Below are positions 1 to 8,428 of a DNA stretch of 64,000 nucleotides, in pieces; the stretch's first letter is position 1; every line of letters starts with the position of its first letter. The notes below the pieces were generated by a model, which was not told where the DNA came from, did no database searches, and was given only the letters and a program-made list of their open reading frames with translations. This DNA comes from Rhizobiaceae bacterium (lineage in GTDB: Bacteria > Pseudomonadota > Alphaproteobacteria > Rhizobiales > Rhizobiaceae): the NCBI GenBank assembly GCA_023953905.1, contig JAMLJA010000008.1:108553-172552 (forward strand), read 5' to 3'. A program made the translations under genes and the position numbers.

Positions 1-783
1 TCCGCGGCCCTGTTTGCGCTTCTGGCTGTCGCCATGCTGGTGCGGCACGCGATGAATGATGGCTACGTTTATTCATTCGCCCCCACACTCGCCGAACAGG
101 CCATCTACACCTTGATCGCACTGGGAGGCGGCGCAATCCTCATTGCGATAGGGCGGCGCTCGCCGAGCCCCGTCATGACGTATGGGCCTATCATGCTTGG
201 CGTCCTGTCGGTCGGGTTGGTCGTCGCGCAGCATTTCGTGATGCTCAATCCTGTGTTTACCAATGAGTCGACTGGCATGATCGCCGTCTTCAACCTCTTG
301 TTCCTTGCCTATCTCCTGCCGGCGGTCGGCGCTGCAGCTCTGGCTCTCTATGCCAGAGACAAGCGTCCGAAATGGTACTCAGCAATGCTCGGTCTGTTGG
401 CGGCCACACTAGCCTTCGCTTATGCGACGCTTTCGGTGCGCCGCTGGTTTCATGGAGAATTCATCGGCCTGTTTCAGGGCATGACCCAGTTGGAGACTTA
501 TGCCTACTCGGCAATCTGGCTCGGACTTGGCGTGATCATCCTGGTTCTGGGCGTCCTGCAGCGCTCCCAAATGCTTAGGGCGGCATCGGGTCTATTGATC
601 GCTCTTGCTGTCGCCAAGGTCTTCCTGTTCGACATGTCTGAACTGGAAGGCGTTCTGCGCGCGCTCTCGTTCATCGGACTTGGCGCGGTGCTGATAGGGG
701 TAGGATTGTTCTATCAACGTCTGCTCACGAAGCAGGGTGAGCAGACGAAAGCGCCCGACCCTGAACCTACTCGGCAGGTGTGA
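1..783 (+). CDS. DUF2339-type polytopic membrane protein, C-terminal part
   Basis: The frame is open from the first base of the window, so the N-terminus lies to the left. About 260 residues are visible. They form roughly seven hydrophobic helices separated by short Arg/Lys loops, then a polar tail rich in Lys, Glu and Pro. Long polytopic proteins of this look in Rhizobiales are usually DUF2339 proteins of unknown function; I assign it from overall character, not from a motif. Its last 17 bases overlap the end of the convergent MFS gene. Confidence 0.6.
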   Translation, partial: SAALFALLAVAMLVRHAMNDGYVYSFAPTLAEQAIYTLIALGGGAILIAIGRRSPSPVMTYGPIMLGVLSVGLVVAQHFVMLNPVFTNESTGMIAVFNLLFLAYLLPAVGAAALALYARDKRPKWYSAMLGLLAATLAFAYATLSVRRWFHGEFIGLFQGMTQLETYAYSAIWLGLGVIILVLGVLQRSQMLRAASGLLIALAVAKVFLFDMSELEGVLRALSFIGLGAVLIGVGLFYQRLLTKQGEQTKAPDPEPTRQV

Positions 784-2005
784 GCGACGGTCGTTCGACG
801 GCCCTCTCCTTGATAGGCAGATGCACGATGGCCGCGCACAGACCCAGTATGACGCCGAGCCACCACACTGGATCGTAAGATCCGAACCGGTCGTATAGGA
901 AGCCGCCGAGCCAGACGCCGAGAAACGAACCGATCTGGTGCGAGAAGAAGACGACGCCACCAAGCATTCCGAGGTGCCGTGTGCCGAACATGATGGCGAC
1001 GAGGCCATTGGTTGGCGGGACCGTCGAGAGCCAAAGCAGGCCCATCAGGATGGCGAATACGATTACAGTGGTCGGCGTTCGGGGAAGCAGCAGAAATGCT
1101 GTCACCAGGATCGACCTGAGAAGATAGATAAGGCTCAGGAAATGAGGCTTGGAATAGCGCTGCCCGATGGCGCCGGCGGCGAGCGAGCCAATGATGTTGA
1201 AGAAGCCGATCAAAGCCAGCGCGATGACCGCATAGCTGGCGTCGATGCCGAGATCGCCGATGTAGGCGGGAAAATGCGCTGTGATGAAAGCCACCTGAAA
1301 GCCGCAGACGAAAAAGCCGGCAGTCAGCAGAACATAGCTGCGATGCCCTAGCGCTTCGCGTAAAGCCTGTGCGGCCGTTTGCTTGAAGTCATTCTGGGAA
1401 ACGCTTCCGCTGTTGGAATTGCCGCGCAGGGGGATGGCCAGAAGTGGCACGACGAGCATCATGGCGGCCATGATGATCAGCGATTGATGCCACCCATAGG
1501 CCGAGATCAGGCCCTGACCGAGCGGCGCAAACAGGAACATGCCCGCCGATCCCGCAGCGGTCCCCATTCCGAACACCAGGCTGCGACGTTCCGGTGGAAC
1601 GTTGCGTGCGAATGCGGCAAGAACGATCCCGAAGGATCCGGCGGCAACGCCGAGACCGACCAGCAAGCCGCCACCCAGATGCAGCATTCCGGGTGTGGGG
1701 GCCCATGCCATGATCAGCAAGCCTGAGGCGTACATGATGCCCGAAAGCGCCAGAACGCGCCACGTGCCGTATTTGTCGGCAAGCGCGCCAAAAACCGGCG
1801 TGCCAAAGCCCCAGGCGAGGTTTTGAAGCGCCATTGCCAGCCCGAAGGTGGTGCGATCCCAACCCTTTTCGGCAAGCATCGGCAACTGGAAGAAGCCCAT
1901 TGCCGATCGCGGTCCAAAGGTCAGCGCTGCGATCAGGCATCCGCATGCAATGATCAGCCAGGGCATCGCGGTCGCGGGCTTGGGGGATGCTACAATGGTT
2001 GTCAT
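767..2005 (-). CDS. Major facilitator superfamily transporter
   Basis: The 412-residue product has about twelve hydrophobic segments, the usual MFS layout. A motif-A-like loop (GALADKYGTWR, residues 73-83) lies between helices 2 and 3, and the N-terminal half is Gly/Ala rich. It is an inner-membrane secondary transporter and the substrate cannot be read from sequence. The overall look recalls oxalate:formate-antiporter-like or aromatic-acid MFS members, which is only a guess. It is transcribed away from the sigma-factor gene, and its 3' end overlaps the DUF2339 gene by 17 bases. Confidence 0.85.
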   Translation of the reverse strand: MTTIVASPKPATAMPWLIIACGCLIAALTFGPRSAMGFFQLPMLAEKGWDRTTFGLAMALQNLAWGFGTPVFGALADKYGTWRVLALSGIMYASGLLIMAWAPTPGMLHLGGGLLVGLGVAAGSFGIVLAAFARNVPPERRSLVFGMGTAAGSAGMFLFAPLGQGLISAYGWHQSLIIMAAMMLVVPLLAIPLRGNSNSGSVSQNDFKQTAAQALREALGHRSYVLLTAGFFVCGFQVAFITAHFPAYIGDLGIDASYAVIALALIGFFNIIGSLAAGAIGQRYSKPHFLSLIYLLRSILVTAFLLLPRTPTTVIVFAILMGLLWLSTVPPTNGLVAIMFGTRHLGMLGGVVFFSHQIGSFLGVWLGGFLYDRFGSYDPVWWLGVILGLCAAIVHLPIKERAVERPSLTPAE

Positions 2006-2158
2006 GGAGGTCAGATCCGAATGAGCAAGATTGCGGATAGCCCAGAAGATCCATTCTCACAATCGAATTGAAATGTTGGGTTCGTCAATTTCTTTGATGC
2101 GTCCAAGGAATAATCGAAGCGTAGAATGCGTTTCATCAATAGTGTTCGACGGGTTCGA

Positions 2159-2677
2159 ATGGACGACAGGAAAAAGGCCATACTGGCGGAGATTCCGCGA
2201 CTGCGGCGCTATGCGCGCGGTCTCGCGCGGGACCAGGACAGGGCCGATGACCTCGTTCAGGACACGCTTGAACGGGCTTTGATCAAACTTGACAATTGGC
2301 GGACGGAGGAGAGTCCACGTCGCTGGCTTTTCACCATCATGTACCATCTTTTCATCGATCAGATGCGTAGGACATCTCACCGAGCTGAGCAGGAAATGCT
2401 GCCACTGGATTCAAGTGAAGCGATCGGGGAGCCGGCCGTTCAACTCGATAGTGTGGCGGCGCTGGACATCATGGACGCCTTGCAGGCCATCGCGCCGGAG
2501 AGGCGGGCGGCGCTGTTGATCGTCGGTGTCGAGGGATTCTCCTATGCTGAGGCTGCGAGCATTCTCGGCATTCCCGCCGGTACGCTGATGTCCCGTATAT
2601 CTCGGGGCAGAGAAGATCTGCGCGCCCGGTTGGATGACGCCGACCGTCGCCGCAATATCAGGGTCGTTGAGCGATGA
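2159..2677 (+). CDS. ECF-type sigma-70 family RNA polymerase sigma factor
   Basis: A 172-residue sigma factor with only the two ECF domains. Region 2 is near residues 15-75 (YARGLARDQDRADDLVQDTL, then RRWLFTIMYHLFIDQMRR). Region 4 is near residues 105-160 (SYAEAASILGIPAGTLMSRI, a helix-turn-helix). An in-frame ATG at 2126 would add 11 Arg-rich residues; neither start has a clear Shine-Dalgarno, and I chose the later one because it fits the family N-terminus. The stop overlaps the next start as ATGA, pairing it with its presumed anti-sigma factor. The regulon is unknown. Confidence 0.88.
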   Translation: MDDRKKAILAEIPRLRRYARGLARDQDRADDLVQDTLERALIKLDNWRTEESPRRWLFTIMYHLFIDQMRRTSHRAEQEMLPLDSSEAIGEPAVQLDSVAALDIMDALQAIAPERRAALLIVGVEGFSYAEAASILGIPAGTLMSRISRGREDLRARLDDADRRRNIRVVER

Positions 2678-3456
2678 CCCCGCGAAACTTCACAGAACAG
2701 GATCTTCATCTGGCGCTTGATGGTGAAATGTCACCAGAAGATCGGCAGGCGCTCGACCTTTGGCTGGACAACAATCCTGAGATGAAAGCCAGAATGGGCC
2801 GATTTTCTGAGGATCGGGACCGGCTTCGCGCAGCCAATGCCCATTTGGTGTCGGAACCAATTCCGGAACGGTTCCAGCGCATTCTGACCCAGGACCCCAG
2901 CGCGCCAAGGCTGCGTACGTCTTGGCGACAACTCGTTGCCGCCAGCCTCGTTTTTGCTCTCGGCGCAATCGGCGGTTATGGCGTGGCCTCATGGCGCCAG
3001 TCTCCGCTCGCGCCGCTCAAGGCATTCGCCGACAGCGCGATCCAGGCCCATGATATGTACGCCGCTGAAAAACTGCATGTCGTAGAGGTCAAGGCCGATC
3101 AGCGAGACCACTTGATCGGCTGGCTGTCGAAACGCGTTGGTGTGCCTCTGGTGGCGCCGGACCTATCCACGCAAGGATACGAACTGATCGGAGGACGACT
3201 CTTGCCGGACGCGGGCAAGGCCGCCGCGCAATTCATGTACCAGAATGCTGACGGGGATCGTGTGTCTCTCTATGTGACGCGCGAACAGGAGAGAGCGCAA
3301 ACGGGCTTCAAGTCCATCGTTGAGGGCAGCACGCGTGCCTATTACTGGATGGACGACGACTATGGCTGTGCGGTCGCAGGCGTTGCGCCCCAGAAAACCT
3401 TGTTGTCTATCGCCGACAGCGCCTACAGGCAGTATCTCGCGGCCGAAATTCGCTGA
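2674..3456 (+). CDS. Membrane-anchored anti-sigma factor
   Basis: 260 residues starting inside the stop of the sigma gene (ATGA overlap), the standard sigma/anti-sigma arrangement. Residues 1-70 form a helical cytoplasmic domain (DLHLALDGEMSPEDRQALDL) like alphaproteobacterial anti-sigma domains. The zinc-binding HxxxCxxC motif is absent. A single transmembrane helix is near residues 88-106 and about 150 residues follow on the periplasmic side. It probably holds the upstream ECF factor inactive until an envelope signal arrives. The signal cannot be inferred from sequence. Confidence 0.8.
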   Translation: MTPRNFTEQDLHLALDGEMSPEDRQALDLWLDNNPEMKARMGRFSEDRDRLRAANAHLVSEPIPERFQRILTQDPSAPRLRTSWRQLVAASLVFALGAIGGYGVASWRQSPLAPLKAFADSAIQAHDMYAAEKLHVVEVKADQRDHLIGWLSKRVGVPLVAPDLSTQGYELIGGRLLPDAGKAAAQFMYQNADGDRVSLYVTREQERAQTGFKSIVEGSTRAYYWMDDDYGCAVAGVAPQKTLLSIADSAYRQYLAAEIR

Positions 3457-3605
3457 CACCGCCTCGCCGAGCGAGATTCCGGTCAGCCTATCTGGACACA
3501 ATTCGGCCCGAATTCTGGCGCGATAGCGCGATGATCCCGAAGCGGTGTGATTGCTTCGTGGCGGTGCGCAATTCCCGGTCCGACAGCGAACGATTTCCTG
3601 AAAGA

Positions 3606-4073
3606 ATGACAGCAGCCATCCGCTTGGGCCGCATGTCCGATCTCGACGCCCTGATGGCGATCGAGCACGCAGCATTTTCGGGTGATCGCCTGTCGCGCCG
3701 CTCCATGCGCCGCTTTATCGGGAACGCTGGAAATAGCCTTCTGGTCGCAGAGGTTTCCTCCGTGATCGTCGGCTATGCGCTTGTTCTTTCACGCAAAGGA
3801 AGCACTGCAGCTCGCCTTTATTCAATCGCGGCAAATCCGCTGAACCGCGTTGCCGGTATCGGACGTCAGCTCCTTGCGGCCGCGGAGCAGATTGCCCAGG
3901 AGAGGGGAGCACGCGAGTTGAGGCTCGAGGTACGCGAAGACAATGGACGCGCGATAGGCCTCTATGAGCGTGCCGGCTTCGTGCGATTTGCATCCCGGCC
4001 CGACTACTATGCCGATGGCGCCACGGCGCTGCGCTACACCAAGAAACTCAGGGACAGGAACGGCCACGAATGA
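3606..4073 (+). CDS. GNAT family N-acetyltransferase
   Basis: 155 residues with the GNAT fold. The acetyl-CoA pyrophosphate loop is NRVAGIGRQLL near residue 78, followed by the typical ELRLEVREDNGRAIGLYERAGF strand-helix pattern (shown here only as a pattern). An ATG at 3531 would add 25 poorly conserved residues; the 3606 start follows an AAAG stretch and fits RimI-like N-termini. The stop overlaps the next gene by four bases (ATGA), so the acetyltransferase and the ATP-grasp ligase are probably translated together and act in one pathway. Confidence 0.88.
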   Translation: MTAAIRLGRMSDLDALMAIEHAAFSGDRLSRRSMRRFIGNAGNSLLVAEVSSVIVGYALVLSRKGSTAARLYSIAANPLNRVAGIGRQLLAAAEQIAQERGARELRLEVREDNGRAIGLYERAGFVRFASRPDYYADGATALRYTKKLRDRNGHE

Positions 4074-5533
4074 GCTGGGTCATCATAACCGGCAGGCAGA
4101 CGGATCTCAGTCAGGTCGATACGCCCCACAAGATCATCACCAGCAGGGATTATCTGGCACATCCGGGTCTGTTTCGTGGCCAGAGACCCAAAGTCATAAA
4201 TCTATCAAATCGTTACGACTACCAGAGCCGGGGCTACTACGCTTCATTGCTGGCCGGTTCGCGCGGTCAGAAAGTCATTCCATCCGTCGAGACGATGATC
4301 GATCTGTCCGAACCGAAACTCTACGAGAATGCACTTCCCGAGCTGGAGCAGGCGCTCAACAGATGCCGCAAGGACCTTGGTGGCGCTTTTCCCGCCAAGG
4401 TGACGGTTTTCTTCGGTATCGGCCCCTCGAAGGCGTGGGACCGTTTCGCAAAGCTGCTGTTTGACTGGTTTCGCGCCCCCGCGCTCGAGGTGACTATCAA
4501 GGACGGTGCGGAATGGGCGTCGATACGAAAAATCGGGTTCCACTCGCTCCTGCGCATGTCCCCGGATGAGAAGAAGCGCTTTCTCTCAGGGCTGGAATCC
4601 TACACCGGCCGCGAATGGCGCGATTCGAAGGCGCGGACGCCGGCGCGCTACAGCTTTGCCACACTCGTCGATCCCAACGAGGCTCTGCCGCCGTCGAGCA
4701 TAGCGTCGCTGCGACATTGGTCGCGCATCGCGGACAAGATGGGCGTGGAAGTCGAGCCCATCGGACGGCGTGATCTGGCCAAGCTCGCCAATTACGACGC
4801 CCTGTTTATCCGTGAAACCACGTCGATTTCCAACCACACTTATCGTTTCGCGCGTCGGGCCGAACAGGAAGGAATGCCGGTCATCGACGATCCGCTCTCG
4901 ATGATCCGCTGCACCAACAAGGTCTATCTTCAGGAACTCATGGCCCACCACAAGGTGGCGATGCCGCCTTCCGTGATGATCGCCGGTCCGTCTGACATGC
5001 AACTGGCGGCCGATACGTTGGGCTTTCCACTGGTGCTGAAAATTCCCGACAGCTCGTTTTCGCGTGGCGTGAAGAAGGTTTCGGATTTCGCCGAACTGAA
5101 AGCCCTCGCCACCGAGTGGATGGAAGACTCCGATCTGTTGATTGCCCAGAAATTCGTTCCCACGCAATTCGACTGGCGCATCGGCGTACTAGGTGGCCAG
5201 CCGCTTTTCGCCGTCCAGTATCTCATGGCGAAGAAGCATTGGCAGATTGTCAATCACAAGGCCAACGGCAAGCCGGAGGAAGGTGGTTTTAAATCCTACA
5301 AGCTGACCGAAACCCCAGCCGAAGTGGTCGATATGGCCGTCCGTGCCGCCCAGTGCATCGGCGATGGTCTCTATGGCGTGGACCTGAAAGAGACATCGCA
5401 CGGGATTTTCGTTATCGAGGTGAATGACAATCCCAATCTCGACCATGGCTGCGAGGACAGCGGCGAAAAGGATGACGTCTGGGTGCGGTTGACCCAGTGG
5501 TTCATCGACAGGCTTGAGCGGCACGGGCGGTGA
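4070..5533 (+). CDS. RimK-like ATP-grasp ligase with RLAN N-terminal domain
   Basis: 487 residues. Residues 1 to about 150 match the RLAN domain (RimK-like ATP-grasp N-terminal, PF14401) in character. Residues about 265-485 form an ATP-grasp domain: the nucleotide-binding strand is LKIPDSSFSRGVKKVSD near 323, and the metal-binding segment VIEVNDNPNLDHG is near 448. RimK-type enzymes join an amino acid to a carboxylate with ATP hydrolysis, for example adding glutamate to a peptide or small molecule. The four-base overlap with the GNAT gene suggests a two-enzyme modification pathway. The substrate is not known. Confidence 0.85.
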   Translation: MSWVIITGRQTDLSQVDTPHKIITSRDYLAHPGLFRGQRPKVINLSNRYDYQSRGYYASLLAGSRGQKVIPSVETMIDLSEPKLYENALPELEQALNRCRKDLGGAFPAKVTVFFGIGPSKAWDRFAKLLFDWFRAPALEVTIKDGAEWASIRKIGFHSLLRMSPDEKKRFLSGLESYTGREWRDSKARTPARYSFATLVDPNEALPPSSIASLRHWSRIADKMGVEVEPIGRRDLAKLANYDALFIRETTSISNHTYRFARRAEQEGMPVIDDPLSMIRCTNKVYLQELMAHHKVAMPPSVMIAGPSDMQLAADTLGFPLVLKIPDSSFSRGVKKVSDFAELKALATEWMEDSDLLIAQKFVPTQFDWRIGVLGGQPLFAVQYLMAKKHWQIVNHKANGKPEEGGFKSYKLTETPAEVVDMAVRAAQCIGDGLYGVDLKETSHGIFVIEVNDNPNLDHGCEDSGEKDDVWVRLTQWFIDRLERHGR

Positions 5534-5552
5534 GCCCCGAATGCGGTGCAGT

Positions 5553-5569
5553 CTAGCGAGCCTCGCTAG
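5553..5569. terminator. Short stem-loop between convergent genes
   Basis: CTAGCGA (5553-5559) pairs perfectly with TCGCTAG (5563-5569) around a 3-base loop. It lies between the ATP-grasp stop and the HD gene and overlaps the HD stop codon. There is no U-tract, so termination is an inference from position. Confidence 0.4.
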
Positions 5570-6180
5570 GCGGCTGACCGGTCGCGTTCCAGTTGTTCGA
5601 AGCGCAGAACAAAAAGCTCTTCGGTCTGCATGACGGGGAGTGGTGCGAGATCGCGCGCGCTGAGCACAATACCAGCTGGTCGCCCAAAGAACTTCGTCGC
5701 CTCACCGATTGCGAATCCCGCAAGCAAGGTCGCCTCGAAATAGGCCGCGATCTGGTCGGCGCGCTTGATCTCTTTCTTGAGCTTGTCGGATATGGTGGCT
5801 TCGAGGGCGAACCGCAGATGAATGGCACGCTGGAGCCGCTCTTCAACCAGCTTATAGCCCCCGCCGACCACCGCCTTGAAGGGCGAGATCATGTCGCCAA
5901 TCACATATTCGGGACCATCGTGCAGGAGAGCAGTCAGCCGCTGCTCGGGAGAGGCGTCAGGTTGCCGTTGTGAGAAGATCCGCTCGACCAGAAGGGAATG
6001 CTGAGCCACGGAAAACGCGTGGTCGCCAATGGTCTGCCCATTCCATCGGGCCACGCGCGCGAGACCGTGCGCAATGTCTGACACCTCGATATCCAGCGGA
6101 GACGGGTCCAGAAGATCCAGCCGCCGTCCTGACAACATGCGCTGCCAGGCCCGCGCCGGTGCTCCCTTGCCATCCACCAT
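5566..6180 (-). CDS. HD-domain hydrolase (YfbR-like phosphohydrolase)
   Basis: 204 residues with the metal-binding HD superfamily signature: His61 (SVAQHS), His87-Asp88 (LLHDGPEYVIGD) and Asp142 (KRADQIAAYFEAT). This set resembles YfbR-like 5'-deoxynucleotidases and related HD phosphohydrolases. I place the start at 6180 because that ATG overlaps the stop of ygfZ as TGATG; an ATG at 6213 would lie inside ygfZ. The coupling suggests the two are made together. A nucleotidase role is family inference only. Confidence 0.82.
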   Translation of the reverse strand: MVDGKGAPARAWQRMLSGRRLDLLDPSPLDIEVSDIAHGLARVARWNGQTIGDHAFSVAQHSLLVERIFSQRQPDASPEQRLTALLHDGPEYVIGDMISPFKAVVGGGYKLVEERLQRAIHLRFALEATISDKLKKEIKRADQIAAYFEATLLAGFAIGEATKFFGRPAGIVLSARDLAPLPVMQTEELFVLRFEQLERDRSAA

Positions 6181-7031
6181 CAGTCGGCGTCCGGGAAACT
6201 GAACGTCACCCAATCAGGCAGGCGTAGCGCAATCTCCGCCTCGCCAGCAAAGATCGGTTCGGCTCTATCCATCGCGTCCTTCACCTTGTCGATGCGCGCG
6301 ATGGCCAATGCCGCGCCGCCTTCAACGCTTCCCAACGTGCCGATCTCGCGTCCGCCTGCCGTGATTGGCGTTCCGGGAGCAGGCAACACGCCTTGCGTCT
6401 CCACGATCAGCACGCGGCGACGGGCCGTGCCGCGATGTTGCATGCGTGAGACGACCTCTTGACCGACATAGCAACCCTTCTTGAAGCCGACCCCGCCATT
6501 CTGGTCGAGCAGAACGTCGTGAGGGAAGGCATCGCCCAGCGCATAATCGTCACCGCTTTCCGCAACGCCGTGCCGAATCCGCATGCGGTTCCAATCGGCA
6601 ATAGTCACGGTAGCTTCCAGCCCACTCGCATAGGCGCGCCTCACGCGACTGCCGCTGAAACGGGTATCGATAAGCCAGTTCGCAGTTGAATCAGTTTCTG
6701 AGGCGCTGGACTCATTATCGAAGGCAACCACGATATCTGTTTGATCCTGCGTCTCAATCTCCGCTTTTGCTCTGAGGCGATAGAGCATCAGCCGCTTCGC
6801 CAGATCCGAAGCCGCCGCCTTGCGCAGATCGAGCTGTAACGCGCCATTCGCGGTGCGAGAGACAAGAAAGTCGAACATGATCTTGCCCTGCGGGGTGAGC
6901 AACGCCCCCGGTTTGACCTCTCCCTGCTTGAGTGAGTCCAGATCGGTCGTGACAATGTTCTGCAGCAGGTGTTCCGCATCCGGGCCAGAAACGGTGATGA
7001 GGGCACGGTCCGGGAGGCGGACGATGGGCAT
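6180..7031 (-). CDS. ygfZ: Folate-binding YgfZ/GcvT-like protein for Fe-S maturation
   Basis: 283 residues resembling the GcvT aminomethyltransferase fold, with the diagnostic YgfZ/IBA57 motif KGCYVGQE near residue 184 that holds the conserved cysteine. The N-terminal segment (LITVSGPDAEHLLQNIVTTD) is typical of the family. YgfZ proteins bind tetrahydrofolate and help assemble or repair iron-sulfur clusters in certain enzymes. It is divergent from the dihydroorotase gene with about 65 bases between starts, and is coupled by TGATG to the HD hydrolase downstream. Confidence 0.92.
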   Translation of the reverse strand: MPIVRLPDRALITVSGPDAEHLLQNIVTTDLDSLKQGEVKPGALLTPQGKIMFDFLVSRTANGALQLDLRKAAASDLAKRLMLYRLRAKAEIETQDQTDIVVAFDNESSASETDSTANWLIDTRFSGSRVRRAYASGLEATVTIADWNRMRIRHGVAESGDDYALGDAFPHDVLLDQNGGVGFKKGCYVGQEVVSRMQHRGTARRRVLIVETQGVLPAPGTPITAGGREIGTLGSVEGGAALAIARIDKVKDAMDRAEPIFAGEAEIALRLPDWVTFSFPDAD

Positions 7032-7096
7032 GATGGACTCTCGCTTGCAAAGGGACGGGTCATTACGTAAGCCGCGACAACTCCGGGAGCAAGAGC

Positions 7097-8428
7097 ATGG
7101 CTGAAACCTACGATCTCATCCTAAGTGGCGGCACCGTCGTCAATCATGACGGTCAGGGAGTGCGCGATCTGGGAATTCGCAACGGCCGGATTGCGGCAAT
7201 CGGGGATCTGCGCGGCGCGAGCGCTGAAGAAACCGTTGATTGCCGCGGCCTCCATGTGCTGCCGGGCGTCGTCGATAGTCAGGTGCATTTCCGCGAGCCA
7301 GGGCTTGAGCACAAGGAGGATCTGGAAACGGGGTCGCGTGCAGCCGTTCTGGGCGGTGTCACCGCAGTGTTCGAGATGCCCAATACCAACCCTCTAACGA
7401 CCAGCGAAGAAAGTCTCGCGGATAAGGTCAGCCGCGCCACTGGTCGCATGCATTGCGATTTCGCTTTCTGGGTTGGTGGCACGCGCGACAATGCGAAAGA
7501 CGTCGGCGAACTCGAACGGCTTCCAGGCGCTGCCGGTATCAAGGTGTTCATGGGATCGTCGACTGGTGATTTGCTTGTCGAAGACGACGAAGGCGTTGCC
7601 GCGATATTGAAGAACACGCGCAGACGGGCAGCATTCCACTCGGAGGATGAGTTCAGGCTGCGTGAGCGTCTGGGCGAGCGCGTCGAAGGAGATCCATCGT
7701 CCCATCCGGTCTGGCGCGACGAAATTGCGGCCATGCGATGCACCGAGCGTCTTGTCTCCATCGCACGACGCACGCGCGCCCGCATCCATGTGCTTCACAT
7801 CTCGACGGCTGAGGAAATCGCCTTCCTGGAACATCACAAGGACGTGGCAAGCTGCGAGGCGACGCCACATCATCTGACGCTGAGCGCGGACGATTATGCA
7901 ACGCATGGCAACCTTATCCAGATGAACCCGCCGGTTCGTGCGTCGCGACATCGTGACGGTGTCTGGAAGGGTATAGCCAACGGCGTTGTGGACGTGCTCG
8001 GGTCCGATCATGCCCCACATACGCTGGAGGAAAAGGCGAAACCTTATCCCGCGTCGCCTTCCGGCATGACCGGAGTTCAGACACTTGTGCCCATCATGCT
8101 CGATCATGTGAATGCAGGACGCCTATCCATCGAGCGCTTCGTCGATCTGAGCAGCCACGGCCCGCAGCGGCTTTTCGGCATGGCGCGCAAAGGCCGCATA
8201 GCCGCTGGCTACGATGCGGATCTGACGGTCGTGGATCTCAAGCGGGAAGTCACCATCACCAACGAACAGGCGGGTTCACGCGCGGGCTGGACGCCATATC
8301 ACGGGCGCAAGGTGAAAGGCTGGCCGGTTGGCACGCTCATTCGCGGCAACCGGGTGATGTGGGAAGGCGAGATCGCTACGCCGGGACTGGGCCAGCCTGT
8401 GCTGTTTGCCGAGGCGTTGCCGGGGTGA
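7097..8428 (+). CDS. pyrC: Dihydroorotase (class I amidohydrolase)
   Basis: 443 residues with the cyclic amidohydrolase plan. Metal ligands are in VHFREPG near residue 62, the likely carboxylated lysine is in IKVFMGSS near 150, a histidine is in VLHISTAEE near 232, and the aspartate is in GSDHAPH near 302. Dihydroorotase closes carbamoyl-aspartate to dihydroorotate in pyrimidine synthesis. Allantoinases and hydantoinases are relatives, but no purine-catabolism genes lie nearby and the motifs fit PyrC best. Its last 53 bases overlap the convergent methyltransferase gene. Confidence 0.88.
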   Translation: MAETYDLILSGGTVVNHDGQGVRDLGIRNGRIAAIGDLRGASAEETVDCRGLHVLPGVVDSQVHFREPGLEHKEDLETGSRAAVLGGVTAVFEMPNTNPLTTSEESLADKVSRATGRMHCDFAFWVGGTRDNAKDVGELERLPGAAGIKVFMGSSTGDLLVEDDEGVAAILKNTRRRAAFHSEDEFRLRERLGERVEGDPSSHPVWRDEIAAMRCTERLVSIARRTRARIHVLHISTAEEIAFLEHHKDVASCEATPHHLTLSADDYATHGNLIQMNPPVRASRHRDGVWKGIANGVVDVLGSDHAPHTLEEKAKPYPASPSGMTGVQTLVPIMLDHVNAGRLSIERFVDLSSHGPQRLFGMARKGRIAAGYDADLTVVDLKREVTITNEQAGSRAGWTPYHGRKVKGWPVGTLIRGNRVMWEGEIATPGLGQPVLFAEALPG

